A stretch of 64,000 bases of DNA from Valencia hispanica. Its lineage: Eukaryota > Chordata > Actinopteri > Cyprinodontiformes > Valenciidae. The translations under genes and the position numbers were made by a program. Positions 24,818-36,811 of the stretch are shown one piece after another. The notes under the pieces are model-generated. The model was not told the origin of the DNA. It saw nothing but the letters and a program-made list of their open reading frames with translations, and ran no database searches. The stretch lies in contig OY747713.1 in NCBI GenBank assembly GCA_963556495.2, positions 39,949,961 through 40,013,960 of the forward strand, written 5' to 3'. Positions within the stretch are counted from its first letter, which is position 1, and every line of letters begins with the position of its first letter.

Positions 24818-25775
24818 ATATAGCCTCTCATAAGAGAAATAAATGGGGGTTCATTTTTCAAAGTCGTATTTGCATGTTATTTATACATTTATAGAATTCA
24901 AATAACAATTTCAAACCAAGTATTTAGTGTAGCTGCAAAGTAAATATTTAGTTAACAAGCTACTGTAACAAGCTAAATATTTAGCTTCAAACTAAATATT
25001 CAGTTTGAAGCTAAATATTTAGCTAGCAAGCTTATTTGGCTAGCTAAACATTTTGCTTGCTAATTAAATATTTAGTTGGTCAACTAAATATTTAGCTTTC
25101 TAACTAACTACTTAATTTGAAATCATGACATTTAGAAATAAATAAATTATGCAAATAGGACGTTGAAAAATGAACCAAAATTTTTTTTCTGTATGACAGG
25201 CAAAATACCTGGCCAAATAACTTATAAATGTCACAATTCCAAACTAAATATTTAATTTAAATATAGTTTAAATAACTAAATATTTAGTTTGAAGCTAAAT
25301 ATTTAGCTAAGAAGCTAAACCGGTTAGCTAATCATATCGCTTGCTAATTAAATATTTAGTTTGCAAACTAAATATTTAGTTTAAATATAGTTTAAATAAC
25401 TAAATATTTAGTTTGAAGCTAAATATTTAGCTAAGAAGCTAAACCGGTTAGCTAATCATATCGCTTGCTAAATAAATATTTAGTTTGCAAACTAAATATT
25501 TAGTTTAAATATAGTTTAAATAACTAAATATTTAGTTTGAAGCTAAATATTTAGCTAGCAAGCTAAATCGGTTAGCTAATCATATCGCTTGCTAATTAAA
25601 TATTTAGCTTGTAAGCTAAATAATTAGTTTGGAGTTTAATATATAGTTTGTAAACTTAATATTTAGTTTCTAAACTAAATCTTTAGTTTGAAATTGTGAC
25701 ATTTATAAATAACACGGACGCAAATATGACTTTGAAAAAGGAGCCTCCACTTTTTTCTCTTATGAAAGGCTAAAT
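24818..25775. mobile_element. self-complementary MITE pair rich in AAATATTTAGCTT
   Basis: The left end (AGCCTCTCATAAGAGAAA, GGTTCATTTTTCAAAGTCGT) recurs inverted twice, near 25170-25204 and again near 25720-25775. Thus one complete unit (24818-25204) is followed by a second unit that lacks its left end. The interiors are made of palindromic AAGCTAAATATTTAGCTT-type motifs. No coding capacity. Confidence 0.7.
25256..25627. repeat. 124-bp tandem repeat, three copies
   Basis: Copies start at 25256, 25380 and 25504 with TTTAAATATAGTTTAAATAA and differ at only a few positions. Each contains AACTAAATATTTAGTT and AGCTAAATATTTAGCT, near-perfect palindromes that could form cruciform or hairpin structure. 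Confidence 0.85.
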
Positions 25776-25779
25776 AACC

Positions 25780-27040
25780 CAAATTATTGTTATTTTTTGA
25801 CAGTGTAACTTAACAAACAGCACCCATCTGTCCATGCAGGTCACAAAACTGTACAGACTTTTGCAGATGGTCAGCACGGGGCACAAAAGTAATTGGTCCT
25901 TCTACGCCGCCGGCTCTCTGAACACAAAGCCGTGACCCCCAAAAACAATCAGCTATACCTGGGCGTTCGTAGGATCCAAAATGTAGGACTGTAATTGCAG
26001 CAGCAGCAGCAGCACTAGAGAAAGGCTCGATCAAAAAGCAAAGAATAACAACCAGTCAAGCAGCTGCAGCAGCGTCCTACATACGGCATCAGACAAGAGT
26101 TAGGACAGACCTACTTCCACAAAATCAGCAGTGGCGATTATTATGCATGCTAACAGAGTGTGTGATTTAAGGTAAGTAAACTGCAAAAAAGAAAAAAGAA
26201 AAAAAAATAAGAGGAGGCCATGTAAGACGTTAATGTGAATAGTGCAGCTCTGAGACCTTTTACCCCTCGGTAAAGGCCAGCTATCAGAGGCCTCCCATTA
26301 ATATGTATATGTGTGGAAATGTTTATGTCATTCCATTTTTGGGTATTTATTTTTCTGAAAAAGTTTTCAGAAAAATGCATCATTTAATCACAAGACCCCC
26401 CCCCCCAAAAAAAAATGCATTAAAGCATTTGGTTGTAACGTGAAATGACAGCAAGAAAAAAAAGGGGAGGGGGAGGGATTTACATGCAAAATCAGCAGGA
26501 TTTCCAACCACAGTCTCCTGAGTCCTGCTGCAGCCATCATATTAACCAGCTACTTGTGCATCCATTTACATGCTCATATCATAGTTATCTTCTGCATATG
26601 TGCAGATTCATTTCAGACACAACCCTGTTCTCCTCCTGTTTATTCTTGTGTTCCTCTCACGGCATGCAGGACATTCCATCTTGCAATTAGCACCATGTAT
26701 CAATCCAAAACTAATTCTTCTTCTTCTTCTTCTGAAAAACAAACAATAAAAAATAAATAAAAAATAAAAAAATGAGTCACCGGGTCTCCGGTTTGTTCAA
26801 TGTAAGCAGATGTGCTCACCAAAATGTCAGTTCAAAGTGCCCTCCAGGAAAACAGTGAGCTCACCTGCTCAACAAGTACAGCTGAGAAACCAACTGATTC
26901 ATACTGCTACATAATGTGAGAGCAGCTTACAATATAAAATTGCCCTTTTATCACTTATTCTGTCAACTGACAATCAAAAGCTAGTTTGGCTGATTTTTCC
27001 CGCATCCCTTGGCTTAACATTAACGGCATAATGAAAGCAG
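25780..27040. other. no firm gene
   Basis: A minus-strand open frame at 25810-26034 contains an Ala run from (CAG)n and VQRAGGVEGPITFVPRADHL, which I do not recognise. The C-rich run near 26397 and TTC repeat near 26717 are simple sequence. Confidence 0.35.
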
Positions 27041-27045
27041 ACCAT

Positions 27046-27046
27046 G

Positions 27047-27089
<43 letters not shown>
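27046..27089. repeat. (TAA)n microsatellite
   Basis: About 15 perfect TAA units immediately left of a G18 run. Confidence 0.95.
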
Positions 27090-27094
27090 GAGGC

Positions 27095-27112
27095 GGGGGG
27101 GGGGGGGGGGGG
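27095..27112. repeat. poly-G tract (18 G)
   Basis: Uninterrupted G run a few bases from the TAA microsatellite. It lies in what would be the first intron of the candidate gene starting in the adjacent CpG patch. Confidence 0.95.
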
Positions 27113-27136
27113 AGAGAAAAAATGACCTCCACTTAC

Positions 27137-27394
27137 CCTGTTATATCTGAAGGTAAATTCAGCTCCTTCTGACAGGGAATGTGCTTCCCAGCTTGTCACA
27201 GCAGTTATTTCCTCCCAAACAGTTCGTCCCTCATGTAAAGCAGGCTCCAGGAGTTCACTCGCCTCTCTCTTGTAGAAGAAGATGAATGAACCGCTGGGTC
27301 GCTCCCCTGCCAACACATTTGCATGAGCGCCGCCTCCCCGCGCCCAATGACGAGCCGGAGAGGGAGGCTCCCTCTCACCTGATTGGACGAACAT
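27137..27394 (-). CDS. candidate first exon under a CpG-rich promoter
   Basis: Seen: a minus-strand open frame from ATG near 27392 runs through ERPSGSFIFFYKREASELLE and TVWEEITAVTSWEAH to a consensus splice donor, CAGG|GTAAGT, whose intron GT is at 27135-27136. The frame starts inside a CpG-rich patch. Inferred: this may be the first exon of a minus-strand gene whose other exons lie at lower coordinates. I do not recognise the protein, and the start could instead be untranslated. The 25.8-26.0 kb frame and the 0.4-0.6 kb terminal-exon candidate are on the same strand, but linking them is speculation. Confidence 0.35.
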
Positions 27395-27513
27395 GCTTGT
27401 CAGTCAGGGAGCGCGCGGGCTGTGCGCGCGGCCGCTGCACCGTCTCCCGCGCGCCAGAGCGACCGGAGGAAGAGAGAGGGAGATGCGAGCTTCGGCTGCG
27501 TGGAAACGGTGTT
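27280..27513. promoter_or_regulatory. CpG-rich promoter-like patch
   Basis: Dense CpG (for example GCGCGCGGGCTGTGCGCGCG near 27410) in an otherwise AT-rich region. It holds an octamer ATTTGCAT at 27317-27324, a CCAAT box at 27344-27348 and an inverted CCAAT (ATTGG) at 27382-27386, and no TATA box. This fits a TATA-less CpG-island promoter; the minus-strand donor at 27135 suggests leftward transcription. Confidence 0.5.
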
Positions 27514-27821
27514 GGACCGTCCCTGCCAAAAATGACAATAAATAAATGTGGAAATAAATAAATAAATGTGGAAATAAATTAATGTGGAAATAAATTATTA
27601 AATAAATGTGAAAAGAAATTATTAAATGAATGTGGAAATAAAGTATTCAATAAATGTGGAAATAAATAAATGAATGTGGAAAAAAATAAAGGTGCAAATA
27701 AATAATACATGTTTTTATTTATTTCCACATTCATTTATTTTCAATTGTATTTAATCATTTATTTATTATTTCCACATTTATTTATTTATTTATTTATTGT
27801 CAATTTTGGCTGGGACGGTCC
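27514..27821. mobile_element. foldback MITE of GTGGAAATAAATAAAT units
   Basis: Begins GGACCGTCCCTGCCAAAAAT and ends with the inverse (GGCTGGGACGGTCC). The interior is an irregular array of AAATAAATGTGG on the left that inverts near 27715 to CCACATTTATTT. The whole 308 bp can fold on itself. It lies at the edge of the CpG patch. Confidence 0.75.
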
Positions 27822-27934
27822 CCATAGGAAACGGCATATGGCCCTCTAATTGTTGCTAAGGAAATGTTGCGATTTTCATGTTTCTTCTGATTTGAGTATT
27901 TAACACTTGAACGATAAAATGATTCAATAAATTG

Positions 27935-28690
27935 TAATGTCAGACAAATATAACCAGAGTAAATAAAGTTTGAAAAGCTGTTCTTTTAATGATTTTATTT
28001 ATTAAAAGGCAATCCAAACCGACATGGTCCCATGTGAGAAAGTAAAGGCACCCCAAATCATGTAATTGGTTGTACCGACCTCGGCCGCAACAAGCAATCA
28101 CAGTCTAACATCGCCATTGAGAAATTTCAGTCCACTATTCTTTGTAGAATGTATCAAATTTAGCCACCTTGGAGGGGTTTTCCTATTGCTAAATGTTGAA
28201 CTGTGACCTTAACTGATGAAAGATGGGCATGTGCTGCTTTAAATGTGTTCCTTTGTTTCCTCCTGGATGAATCCTCAGTGTGCTCTTGGAGTAATTCTTA
28301 TTCTCCCGACCTGCAGTTTGTTTGAACCTTTGTAACTCTTTGTAGACTGATAGATCCCAGTGATGTTGTTACTCATCTGTTCTTGAACATCTTCAGATCA
28401 GGACCTGATATGTTGCTTTTTGATATCCTTTATAATGCTTCATGTCACTAGAAAAAAATTATTCTACTGTTATTGCGACCATTCTAAGTGATTTACTTGT
28501 TTCCAGAGGTCTGGCAGTGATCAGGATGTTGTCTTGAAGCCAAAAATCTGATTAATTACAGTAAACACACGATTTAACAACGTCCGATTGGTTTGGTTTT
28601 TTTGCCTAAGAAACTAAATCATCATATGAATACTGCAGGTTGTTTGTCGGATGTTAAAAGTGGTTTGATGATCCGAAACATTTAAATGTG
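27935..28690 (-). mobile_element. degenerate Tc1-like element
   Basis: Starts with CAGACAAATATAACCAGAGT and an AT-rich end. It passes through GAACTGTGACCTTAACTGA and AGACTGATAGATC, antisense matches to a common fish Tc1/mariner family, and ends with a TGATGATCCGAAACATTTAAATGTG-like inverse end. The transposase is too broken to read. Confidence 0.5.
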
Positions 28691-28735
28691 ACTACAACAC
28701 ATAACCAGGGAGAAATAATGCTTTTTTGTAAGATA

Positions 28736-28800
28736 TGGCAAGTTTATTTGTATGCCATCTTTCGTATACAAGCTCACTCAAAGTGCTGTAGCTGACAAAG
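28736..28800 (-). repeat. LINE/SINE tail fragment
   Basis: CAAGTTTATTTGTATGCCAT and TCAAAGTGCTGTA resemble the start of the tail repeat present at 29245 in the same orientation. Confidence 0.45.
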
Positions 28801-29244
28801 CACTCCAAGACGGAGTTTCAGTTTGTCTCAGATGGTGGAGCGTGTAGATGTTAACATCATCTTATGCAAGTACAGCGTGTTCTAGTTGCAAATTGGAAAA
28901 CCAGTGTGATTTAACTTTTGTTGTAGTTCTAACTATCATTAGCATTTCTGACTTTGAAGGCATTCTTGTTGTATTTGCAACTGAAAACTCCAACAATAGG
29001 ACAACCGAGTACAAACAGAATGGCCTCATTAGGGTCCTAAGAGCTTTTGGTGTGTTATAGACCAATGACAAGATTTCAAATGGTCCCATTTTGAAAACAA
29101 GGAGTGCTTTTAGGACTGTTGTGATTGGTCAGTTTCCCTGAGCTTGATCAGGACTGAGCTAGCAGCACTTTGTATAAGCTGATTTATATACAGTGGACCC
29201 CAATATTTGTGATGATCCACAAATACCTAAAAGCAAACCAGGGC

Positions 29245-29420
29245 AATTTTATTTGTATAACCCACTTAAAACAAGGTAATTCAAGGTGCTTTACATGATT
29301 AGGGGATAAAGCAAAAACAGTAATAAAGCATGAAGCACATACAAAACATTATACATGAAAACATTACTCAAAGGCAGCTCTAAACAGATGGGTTGTTTGC
29401 CGTGACTTAAAAGTACTCAG
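29245..29420 (-). repeat. truncated LINE/SINE-type tail copy
   Basis: TTATTTGTATAACCCACTTA, AATTCAAGGTGCTTTACATG, AACAGTAATAAAGCATGAAG and AAAGGCAGCTCTAAACAGAT are the same ordered blocks as at 17780-17910. Confidence 0.65.
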
Positions 29421-29429
29421 TGTTATTTT

Positions 29430-30810
29430 GAAGTCTATTCTCTGAGCTAAAACCTGCAAATACTTGAGACCTCCTCTAAAAACACTAATAACTACTTATT
29501 CTAATAGTTCAAATACTAAATATACCTAGATAGGCTTTAATACGCACAGTGGAAACCATCTTAGCACTATTGCAGAAGCCAACATGTACAGTCTTCCTCA
29601 TTTCCGCTCTTTGGGGTACAGCCAATCAGCGCCAAGGAAAACAAACAGTGCACTTTGATTGGCTCTTTTGCGAATGCCAGACAATAGAATGTCAAGTAGC
29701 ATTGAGCCAAGGTATTTCAGCTTCACAAGCTGCATTGTGTTACAAACATGCTAGTTAAGCTCTATTGAAAAATCTGCGAAGAGATAGAATTCACGCGCAT
29801 AATTTGGAGATATGCTTCACAAAAACATCCATGTTTCCAATCCCCAAATACTGAACCGTGAAAAGCGGGGGTTCACTGTGCCTGATTTTTTTATTTTTTA
29901 CCAGCAACTCCCAAGACCCAATGCATTAATCTAACCTGTTGAAAATAAACCATTCCCCCATTTTTTTTAAGGAATTTCTGTGTTTGTTTTGACAGAAAAT
30001 CCTTAATTATTGCAATTCAGATAACAGTAGGTTGAATTTGTGTTGCTGCTAAAATCTAGGCCATATTTGCCACCTTTGCGCTTTCTACTCATTGATATTA
30101 TGAACAGTTTAATCAGTGACTGTTAATGCCTGTTGCATTTTGGTAACATAAAAATGTTAAGTCCATCATCAGCAAAGAGATGTTACTCTGTAATCTGAAG
30201 TTGTGGCAATATTTGCACACTTTTTTAAAAAAGGGACCCAACAAAGGGCTGTTGAGGAACCGCAGGTGTAATTGTTGTTTACTCAGATTCAGAATTGCCA
30301 AAGGACACAAATTAGTCATGGTTTAACAAAGTAAGATTCCAACTAATTTAGTCAGAGAATCCTGCTGACGTCTTCTGAACAAATGTTGAGTGTTTGTAGT
30401 TTGAGTTTCTAGATTTATGGCCTTTAACAGTCAGGGTGATGGTTATATACACTTGATACTGCTAGACTGGAAACTAAGATATGTGGGGAGTTACCCTGCT
30501 GTACAGTAAGTGTATAATGTGTTTCTCTTAAATGATTCTATCCTGTTCTAACCAATCCTATCCCGTCCCATAAGGTAGCGACCGATCTACTGTAGCTAGT
30601 GTCAAAATGGAGCTGGTAACTGATTTGTGGGAAATGAAAAGCCATCTTGTCAGCTAACTCAGCAACCCACTGTAGTAGATCAGCTAAGGCCAACATCGCC
30701 TCTGGTCTGCAGGAAAATCAAAGGCCAGGAAAGCTTTAGCTGAGATAGTTGCTTTTGAGATAGCTCTTGCTGAACTGGCTTTTTAGCCAACAGCTGCTAA
30801 AGAAAATGAT
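29430..30810. other. no gene recognised
   Basis: Unstructured by eye; only short unsupported frames. Confidence 0.4.
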
Positions 30811-30812
30811 AT

Positions 30813-31264
30813 GGTGCGTTCCATTTACATCGGAAGTCGGAAGTCGGAGCTGGGTTTGACGTCACACCCGAGTAAACAGAATTCCAGTAAATGTAGTCGG
30901 ATAAGTTGGGATCCCAATATGATGAGGCCCAGGTAGCCATAGTTGGCAGTACCTCTTATAAACAGTTTTATGCTGTACTTTCCATATGCAAACACCACTT
31001 TTATTTTGTTGAATTTAGAGTTGCAGGCTCCACATGCAACATTGATTTTAGACAGATTCTTAGAAATGTGTCTTGTAAAATAAACATGTTTCCATTACAG
31101 CTACTATTGTTGATGCGAGGAGCGGCCATATTGAAAGTCAAAGTCGGAGCATGAAAACTTCTCAGACTTTCCAACTGGAAAGTCAGACTTCAGGGGGCGT
31201 TCCAGTTGATTTTCATGACTCGGAAGTCGGGATTTCTGGGTTCTGACTACAAATGGAAAGCACC
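30813..31264. mobile_element. MITE with TIR GGTGCGTTCCATTT
   Basis: Left end GGTGCGTTCCATTT and right end AAATGGAAAGCACC are inverted repeats with two mismatches, with internal AAGTCGGAAGTCGG and its inverse near the right end. The flanks AATGATAT (30805-30812) and AATAGTAT (31265-31272) agree at 6 of 8, compatible with a hAT-type 8-bp duplication. No transposase. Confidence 0.65.
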
Positions 31265-32317
31265 AATAGTATAGGTCAAATTTGCAACATTCAGTGAAGA
31301 ACTGATTACATTGTTCCAATGGCTGATTGAGAAGTAGACTGACCTGTCCTAATTTAGCTTTTGTAGATTTAAGCTGTAATGAATGAATGCATTATCTTTC
31401 TACTTTAACAAATATCTTTTCCACAAGCCAACAAGTAGACCTACAGTAGTTTTAACTGTCCAAGAGATTGCTATTTAAGTTGGGAGACCCCTGATGGTGA
31501 TGTCATGCCGTTGTAAGCTTTTAATACCTTAAGTCACAACGGTTGAGTTCATTTACTTCTTACCTGTGGTTGGATCTCAGGACAACTTCTCAAAGACACT
31601 GTTTCCTTGTGTGACACTATAGACAAGAAACACCCAAGATATCAGGAAGAGAATTTTTTTGGACCTCCAAAGGTCCGGTTATCCCAACCAAAAAGAAGAG
31701 TGTTTCTTTATGATAAAGTGTTTTAAAATATCTGGTTTACCTGGATTTTTAACAGTAGACTATTGCCAGTTTTACATGACAAGAAATCTAAAGTCTCAAT
31801 CTAAGAAAACATTTACTGAAGAAAAATTTGGCCACAGCCTGGTCCCAGGCCAAGATTAGTAAAAGCCTCTCGTTGGGAATGGTGTAACCTTCAGCGCAAG
31901 GTTAACGTCCATCACGCCTCAGCAACACTCTGCTAGTAGTTGTATTCACTGGTGTGTGTCCTTCATTCCAAGGTAAGCAACAAATCTCTCTGCAAAAGAG
32001 TCTGATAATAATCAGCTACAGCAAGTAGTCCCACCCACCTGTATGTTCAGCCTTTCACTAATATGAAAGATCAAATCGTGGAAATTAATGGCACAATAAA
32101 TATTATGGCAATGTGGGATTTCATTTGTTTGCATGTGTGCAAAGTTACATAAAAAAAAGGACATAATCGTTCATGTCTTTTTCCACCTATGTTTGCAATA
32201 AAAGCCTTGTTGTCCTGAATGTATAGTGTGAATAAGAATATGACTGTTGTATGTATAAGGAAAGGAGTGTTACAATATAGTGTGAAAATATTGAACAGAT
32301 TTAATTTACTGTAAATC

Positions 32318-32809
32318 TTAAAGGGGTCCTAGAATGCAAAACCGCATTTACCTTTTGGTTTCATTTAGGCAGTTTGGGGTTTCAGACGTACCATACCAAA
32401 AAGTCTCTGCCAACTCCGACCTGCGTTCGTAATTTTGTAGTTGCCACAGAAAAACAGGAAAATCTGAGCAAAGCTCTGATAAGCATCATAGACCATAGAC
32501 ACACCCCCTTAAATACACATGTCCCTGCCCATTTCAACGTCAGCAGTATGTAACTGTTAGTTACACAACAATTAACCCTATCGTCGTACAGCCATCGGGA
32601 TAAACCGGCCAATCAGCTCACAACTCATCCAACATTCATGAGTGGCCGAGGAAAACCAGTCTTTCAATTGTAGGACTTTATTATGAGATTGTATTTGGCC
32701 ATTTATCAGGGCTCCTGGGCCGTTTTTAGCCTAACAAAATTTCATATGCTATATAGAGACTCAAAGAACAGTTTTCAATTGTCTAAAACGCTGTTCTAGA
32801 ACCTCTTTA
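32318..32809. mobile_element. TTAA-flanked MITE (piggyBac-like)
   Basis: Left TTAAAGGGGTCCTAGAATGC and right GTTCTAGAACCTCTTTA are inverted repeats. TTAA is intact on the left and TTTA on the right, fitting a mutated TTAA target. The 490-bp interior is non-coding. Confidence 0.65.
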
Positions 32810-32814
32810 TCGAA

Positions 32815-33890
32815 GATGTGTGCACTTTCAACGGGTGTATGATGAGCTGACTGACTGTTCTTGCTGTACCTTTATATTTAGTACATCAGCAGTGAACCAA
32901 ATACCGACATATTCATTCACTCACAGAAAGCAAACAGGATATGTAGAATGGATTTGGACAAAAAAAACTCCAGAATTATTATTGAGGTCAAATCTAGCCT
33001 TAAGGCAAGAAACTTTTTTAACAAATATTACGGAAACCACTTCTTTCTGTTCAATTAATCTTAGTCTGTCTGCCTTTCCCTCCATTTAATTCAAATATCA
33101 ATTATTGAAACCACAGTAATTGATCAAAAAGGAATCTGTCTCTCTCTCTCTTCCTCTAATTAAAATGTGCTTCATTGGAAATAGCATGAATATAGCATGG
33201 GCCACTCGCTCTTCTCCTTGTATGAATATTTATGAAATTCAGCAACAGACGGTTACCATGGGAGACAACCCCGTTGAGCATGTGCTCATCCTCTCATCCC
33301 TCTATTCTCTCTTTCATCTCTGCTGTCCTCGGTCACCATTGATCTCTTCACATTGGGCACGGTCCATGGTTGGTTGGTGTCCCGTTTTTCCCTCCTGTTG
33401 CTGCATAAAAAGCAGAATACTTCGGTTTTACAAACCGCTCGGTTTAAAAAAAAAACATTTATTCATACAAATTGTTTGAAGAGGAAGATGTGGATGTGAC
33501 GCAGACCTGTTTCCTGAACAGCAGCTGATATCATCTTATTCATGCAAACTGATGGGCATTTGGCAGCCGAATAATCAAATTGAAACCTCCGTTTATGTCT
33601 CAGTGTGCGTCCCGGGTTGTGTGCATGTGTAGTGTGTAACGGTGTTCGGCTGCGGCCTGTAAACTGTCTAATTGACCTTTCCGCACTCCACAAAGGACGG
33701 CTACGCCGCCCGTCTCCTTCCACTCGCAATTCCCTCCCTTCTCTCCTTTCCTCCATCCCTTTTCCCCATTCCACCCTGACGCTTCTAATCTCGTCCTTCA
33801 GTTATTCTCTCACCAGTTGTTACCCTTTCTCATTATTCATGGATTTGCGCTTCTTCCCAAGGATCACTGAAGGCTGGGTCTACGGCATTG
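32815..33890. other. no gene recognised
   Basis: Includes a CT-rich stretch near 33720-33780; open frames on both strands there reflect composition rather than a gene. Confidence 0.4.
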
Positions 33891-33894
33891 CGTT

Positions 33895-34330
33895 TTAAAG
33901 CAGAAGTTGCCTAAATTTGTAAATGTTGAGTCTTCGCAGTACCTCCCTTTTTCCACATTTTGTTATGGAAAATGTTATTTTGTCCAATTCCACAACTTTA
34001 AGACGTCCTGTGTGTCTCTGTGCTGACGGAGGGTCACCAAAACTAGTCACCCAGTTCCTGTCACTAAAAAGAAAACATCCCCACAGTATGCTGCTGTCGC
34101 CACCATGCTTCACTGTAGGCCACATAAGTGGTGTCTTTTTTTTTCTTCCCAAACATGACCCCTGGCTTTCATGCCAAATAGGTCAATCTTTGTCTTGTAA
34201 GCCCAGAAAATGATATTTGTAATGGTATGAGTGTCCTTCAAGTGCCTTTTGGGAATCTCCAGGGCGGCTGCCATGTGTCTTTAACAAAGAAGCACTTTCC
34301 ACTCTCTCCACTCTGCCAGAGCTTATTGAT
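33895..34330 (-). mobile_element. degenerate Tc1-like transposase fragment
   Basis: CATCCCCACAGTATGCTGCT with CACCATGCTTCACTGTAGG is the antisense of the typical Tc1 segment just before the second catalytic aspartate. Flanking sequence is too diverged to translate. Confidence 0.6.
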
Positions 34331-34467
34331 TCCACCCTCTTTATGAACGACTTCTATATGTTTCTTTTACTGCCAAACCGTCCAGAAACCATCCCAGCAT
34401 TCTCAACATTTGGCTCAGGGGCTTTTCTGCTGCCATACAGAACACAAGTGAACACTACCATAAATGG

Positions 34468-34622
34468 GCCACAACTGCAAGTCAATGACTCGATCCAATC
34501 TGTTAGGATTCCTTAAACAGAAAACTTTTAAACTGATTGGAATGTATGTATAATTGATTTGAAATGACTTGTGTGATTTGTGATCTATTGTGAATTGGCG
34601 CTATATAAACTGAATTGAATTA
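34468..34622 (+). repeat. L2-type LINE 3' end
   Basis: ATGACTCGATCCAATCTGTTAGG through GAATTGGCGCTATATAAACT with a GAATT tail matches the 3' end of the LINE finishing at 20522. Extreme 5' truncation. Confidence 0.75.
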
Positions 34623-34689
34623 CTGAAAAAACCTGAATAAAAGAAAACACAAAAAGTCATATTTACAATACTATGTCAACCAATGCCTT

Positions 34690-35330
34690 CTATGACCCGT
34701 GTCGTAGAGAAGTCACCGTCTCTCGAGTCTTAGTCACACTTGAGTCCTTAGTGTTTGAGTCCAAGTGCATGTTCAAGTCACATAGAAATAGTTGAAATCG
34801 AGTCGAAGTCAAGTCGCTAGGTCCTACAGGCCAAGTCCAAGTACCAAAAAGAATCTTACAGTCCAAGTCAAGTCATTATCACCCGAGTCAAAAATAAGAG
34901 AGCAGAGTGTAGACTTTTAGACTGTTTAAGAGTGTTAGAAGCCATACATGGTATGCTTTATTTTTTTAAATATTGTAGCATGTGCAAAACAATAAAATAT
35001 GCTTAAAATAAATGAGAAAAAAGGAAATAATTGACATGTCACCTGTACGCTCACAAAGGCTTTGAGAAGTTATTACAATTCTCCAGTAACCTGACCTAAT
35101 ATAACATGCTAACATTAGCATCGGCTACATGCTAATTCCAATAATAACAATTTCACATGTCGGAGTCCAAGTACGAGTCCGAGTTTGAGTCCTGACATTG
35201 CAAGTCCTAGTCCATGTGCAAATCATCGGGCTCCAGCTCGAGTCAAGTCACAAGTCCCTTAAATGTAACTCAAGTCAGGACTAGAGTCCGAGTCCAGGAC
35301 GTGAGTACTCCAAGCACTCGTGAACCACAC
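34690..35330. repeat. AGTC-rich degenerate repeat
   Basis: Dense irregular recurrences of GAGTC/AAGTC/CAAGTCC, especially at 34730-34890 and 35160-35310, with an AT-rich centre free of them. This resembles a non-autonomous DNA transposon with repetitive arms. No clear ends. Confidence 0.5.
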
Positions 35331-35459
35331 AAAAACACAATTTGTTTATTAAAAAAATGGAAAAATACATTTCTTGTAACATTTTTTACTTTTTTTCTGC
35401 TCATTAAACTACAAAACATGCAAGTTTTTAGTTTTTAATAAAACACAGTGGTCTAATTT

Positions 35460-36245
35460 TGGATCAGTGCTGATCAAACACCGGCTTACACATTTGCCTG
35501 ATCACAGACAAATCATTTCCAAATAAATTTGGTTTGAATGTTTTTGGGCTACAACTTTTTTTTTGCAACATTTCAATCAGATTTAATTCAGACTTTGACT
35601 AGGCCCCTCCAACACCTTTTTTTTTTTATCTTGGTAGACTTACTGATGTGCTCCAACTCTTTATCTGCAGCATAACCCAAGTGTGCTTGAGCTGAAGGTC
35701 ATGAAACAATTGACGGACATTATCCTTGAGGATTTTCTGTTGGAGGGCAGAACTCATGGTTCCATCCATTTAGGCAAGTTATCCAGCTCCTGAAGCATCA
35801 TGGGAACCCTTTCAACACTGCAGCGTTTGATTGTCGCCATCATGTTCTTTTTCTGAAATGCTGTCAGATTCCGCATAGAGTTGAAAAAGCTCCACTTTCT
35901 TCAGAATATTTGACCAAAAGTCTTGTTATTTTTCCCAGAAGTTTTCCCATTGGAACTCTCATGGAGGCCATCTTTGCCCAGTCTCGTGCTGATTTTCGGA
36001 ATCATGAAGACTGACATTAACTAAGGTCAAGTGGAGCCTGCAGTTGTTTGGATGTTGCTCTGGGCTCTTTTGTGACTTCCCCGATGTGTTGGTGATGCGC
36101 TCTCAGAGTGACTTTCATTGGCCGGGTCTCCAGGGGAAAGTTCACCACTGTGGAGTGTCTATTTGTAGTTATTTTAGCCTACTTCATGTTGTCATACATG
36201 TTCTTTCGCAGGTAGTCATCATTTCACTGATGTCGCAGTAATTAG
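35460..36245 (-). mobile_element. degenerate Tc1-like element
   Basis: Antisense blocks such as GACTTTGACTAGGCCCCTCC, TAACCCAAGTGTGCTTGAGC, CATGTTCTTTTTCTGAAATG and GTTCACCACTGTGGAGTGT follow the order of a common fish Tc1/mariner transposase gene on the minus strand. Heavily mutated. Confidence 0.65.
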
Positions 36246-36811
36246 GTCTGAGCGTGGTTAGAGAATTAAAACCTAGACCCTCATTTATCAAAAGTTCATA
36301 GAAACTCTCCTATATTCTATCCTACAAATGAAATTTAGAATGTCGTTTGAACATAATTGATCAAATATACGGTGGCCAGTTGTACCCATGTTCCTCCGCA
36401 GTCATTTGTTGATAAATCCAACATGTACGTACCTAGGTGCTCGTGCCAATTCACCCTCATTTGCATACAGAAACGCCCTCAATTAACCATATTTGGTCAC
36501 ACCACATCCTCCTCGCGTTCTTCCCAAAAATAACGGCCAAGAGAGCGAATAAAAGATTTACAGTGACACAGAGATCAAGGTGAAACATAAGTGGGGGGAA
36601 AAAAAGTAGTCATAATAAACAGACTTTTTGAAAATTGTCACAGTTAACGCAAATTTCATTCAACACTGAAAGTTTTTGCCTTCTGTTATCAGCGGTTCCT
36701 CTGCTTCAAGTCCCCCCCCCATCCAGCACGCAGCAGTTATATTCCTGCTGCAGACATAAAAAATGTGGCAAAGAATAATTTCATTTGCTGTTATTCATTT
36801 ATATGGAAATA

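Noticed and set aside
25256..25627. Centromeric satellite
   Set aside because: Only three copies within a MITE-like element; too short to claim a centromere.
27541..27821. CRISPR-like or direct-repeat array of GTGGAAATAAAT units
   Set aside because: Spacing is irregular, there are no unique spacers, and the array inverts on itself. It is a foldback MITE in a vertebrate genome.
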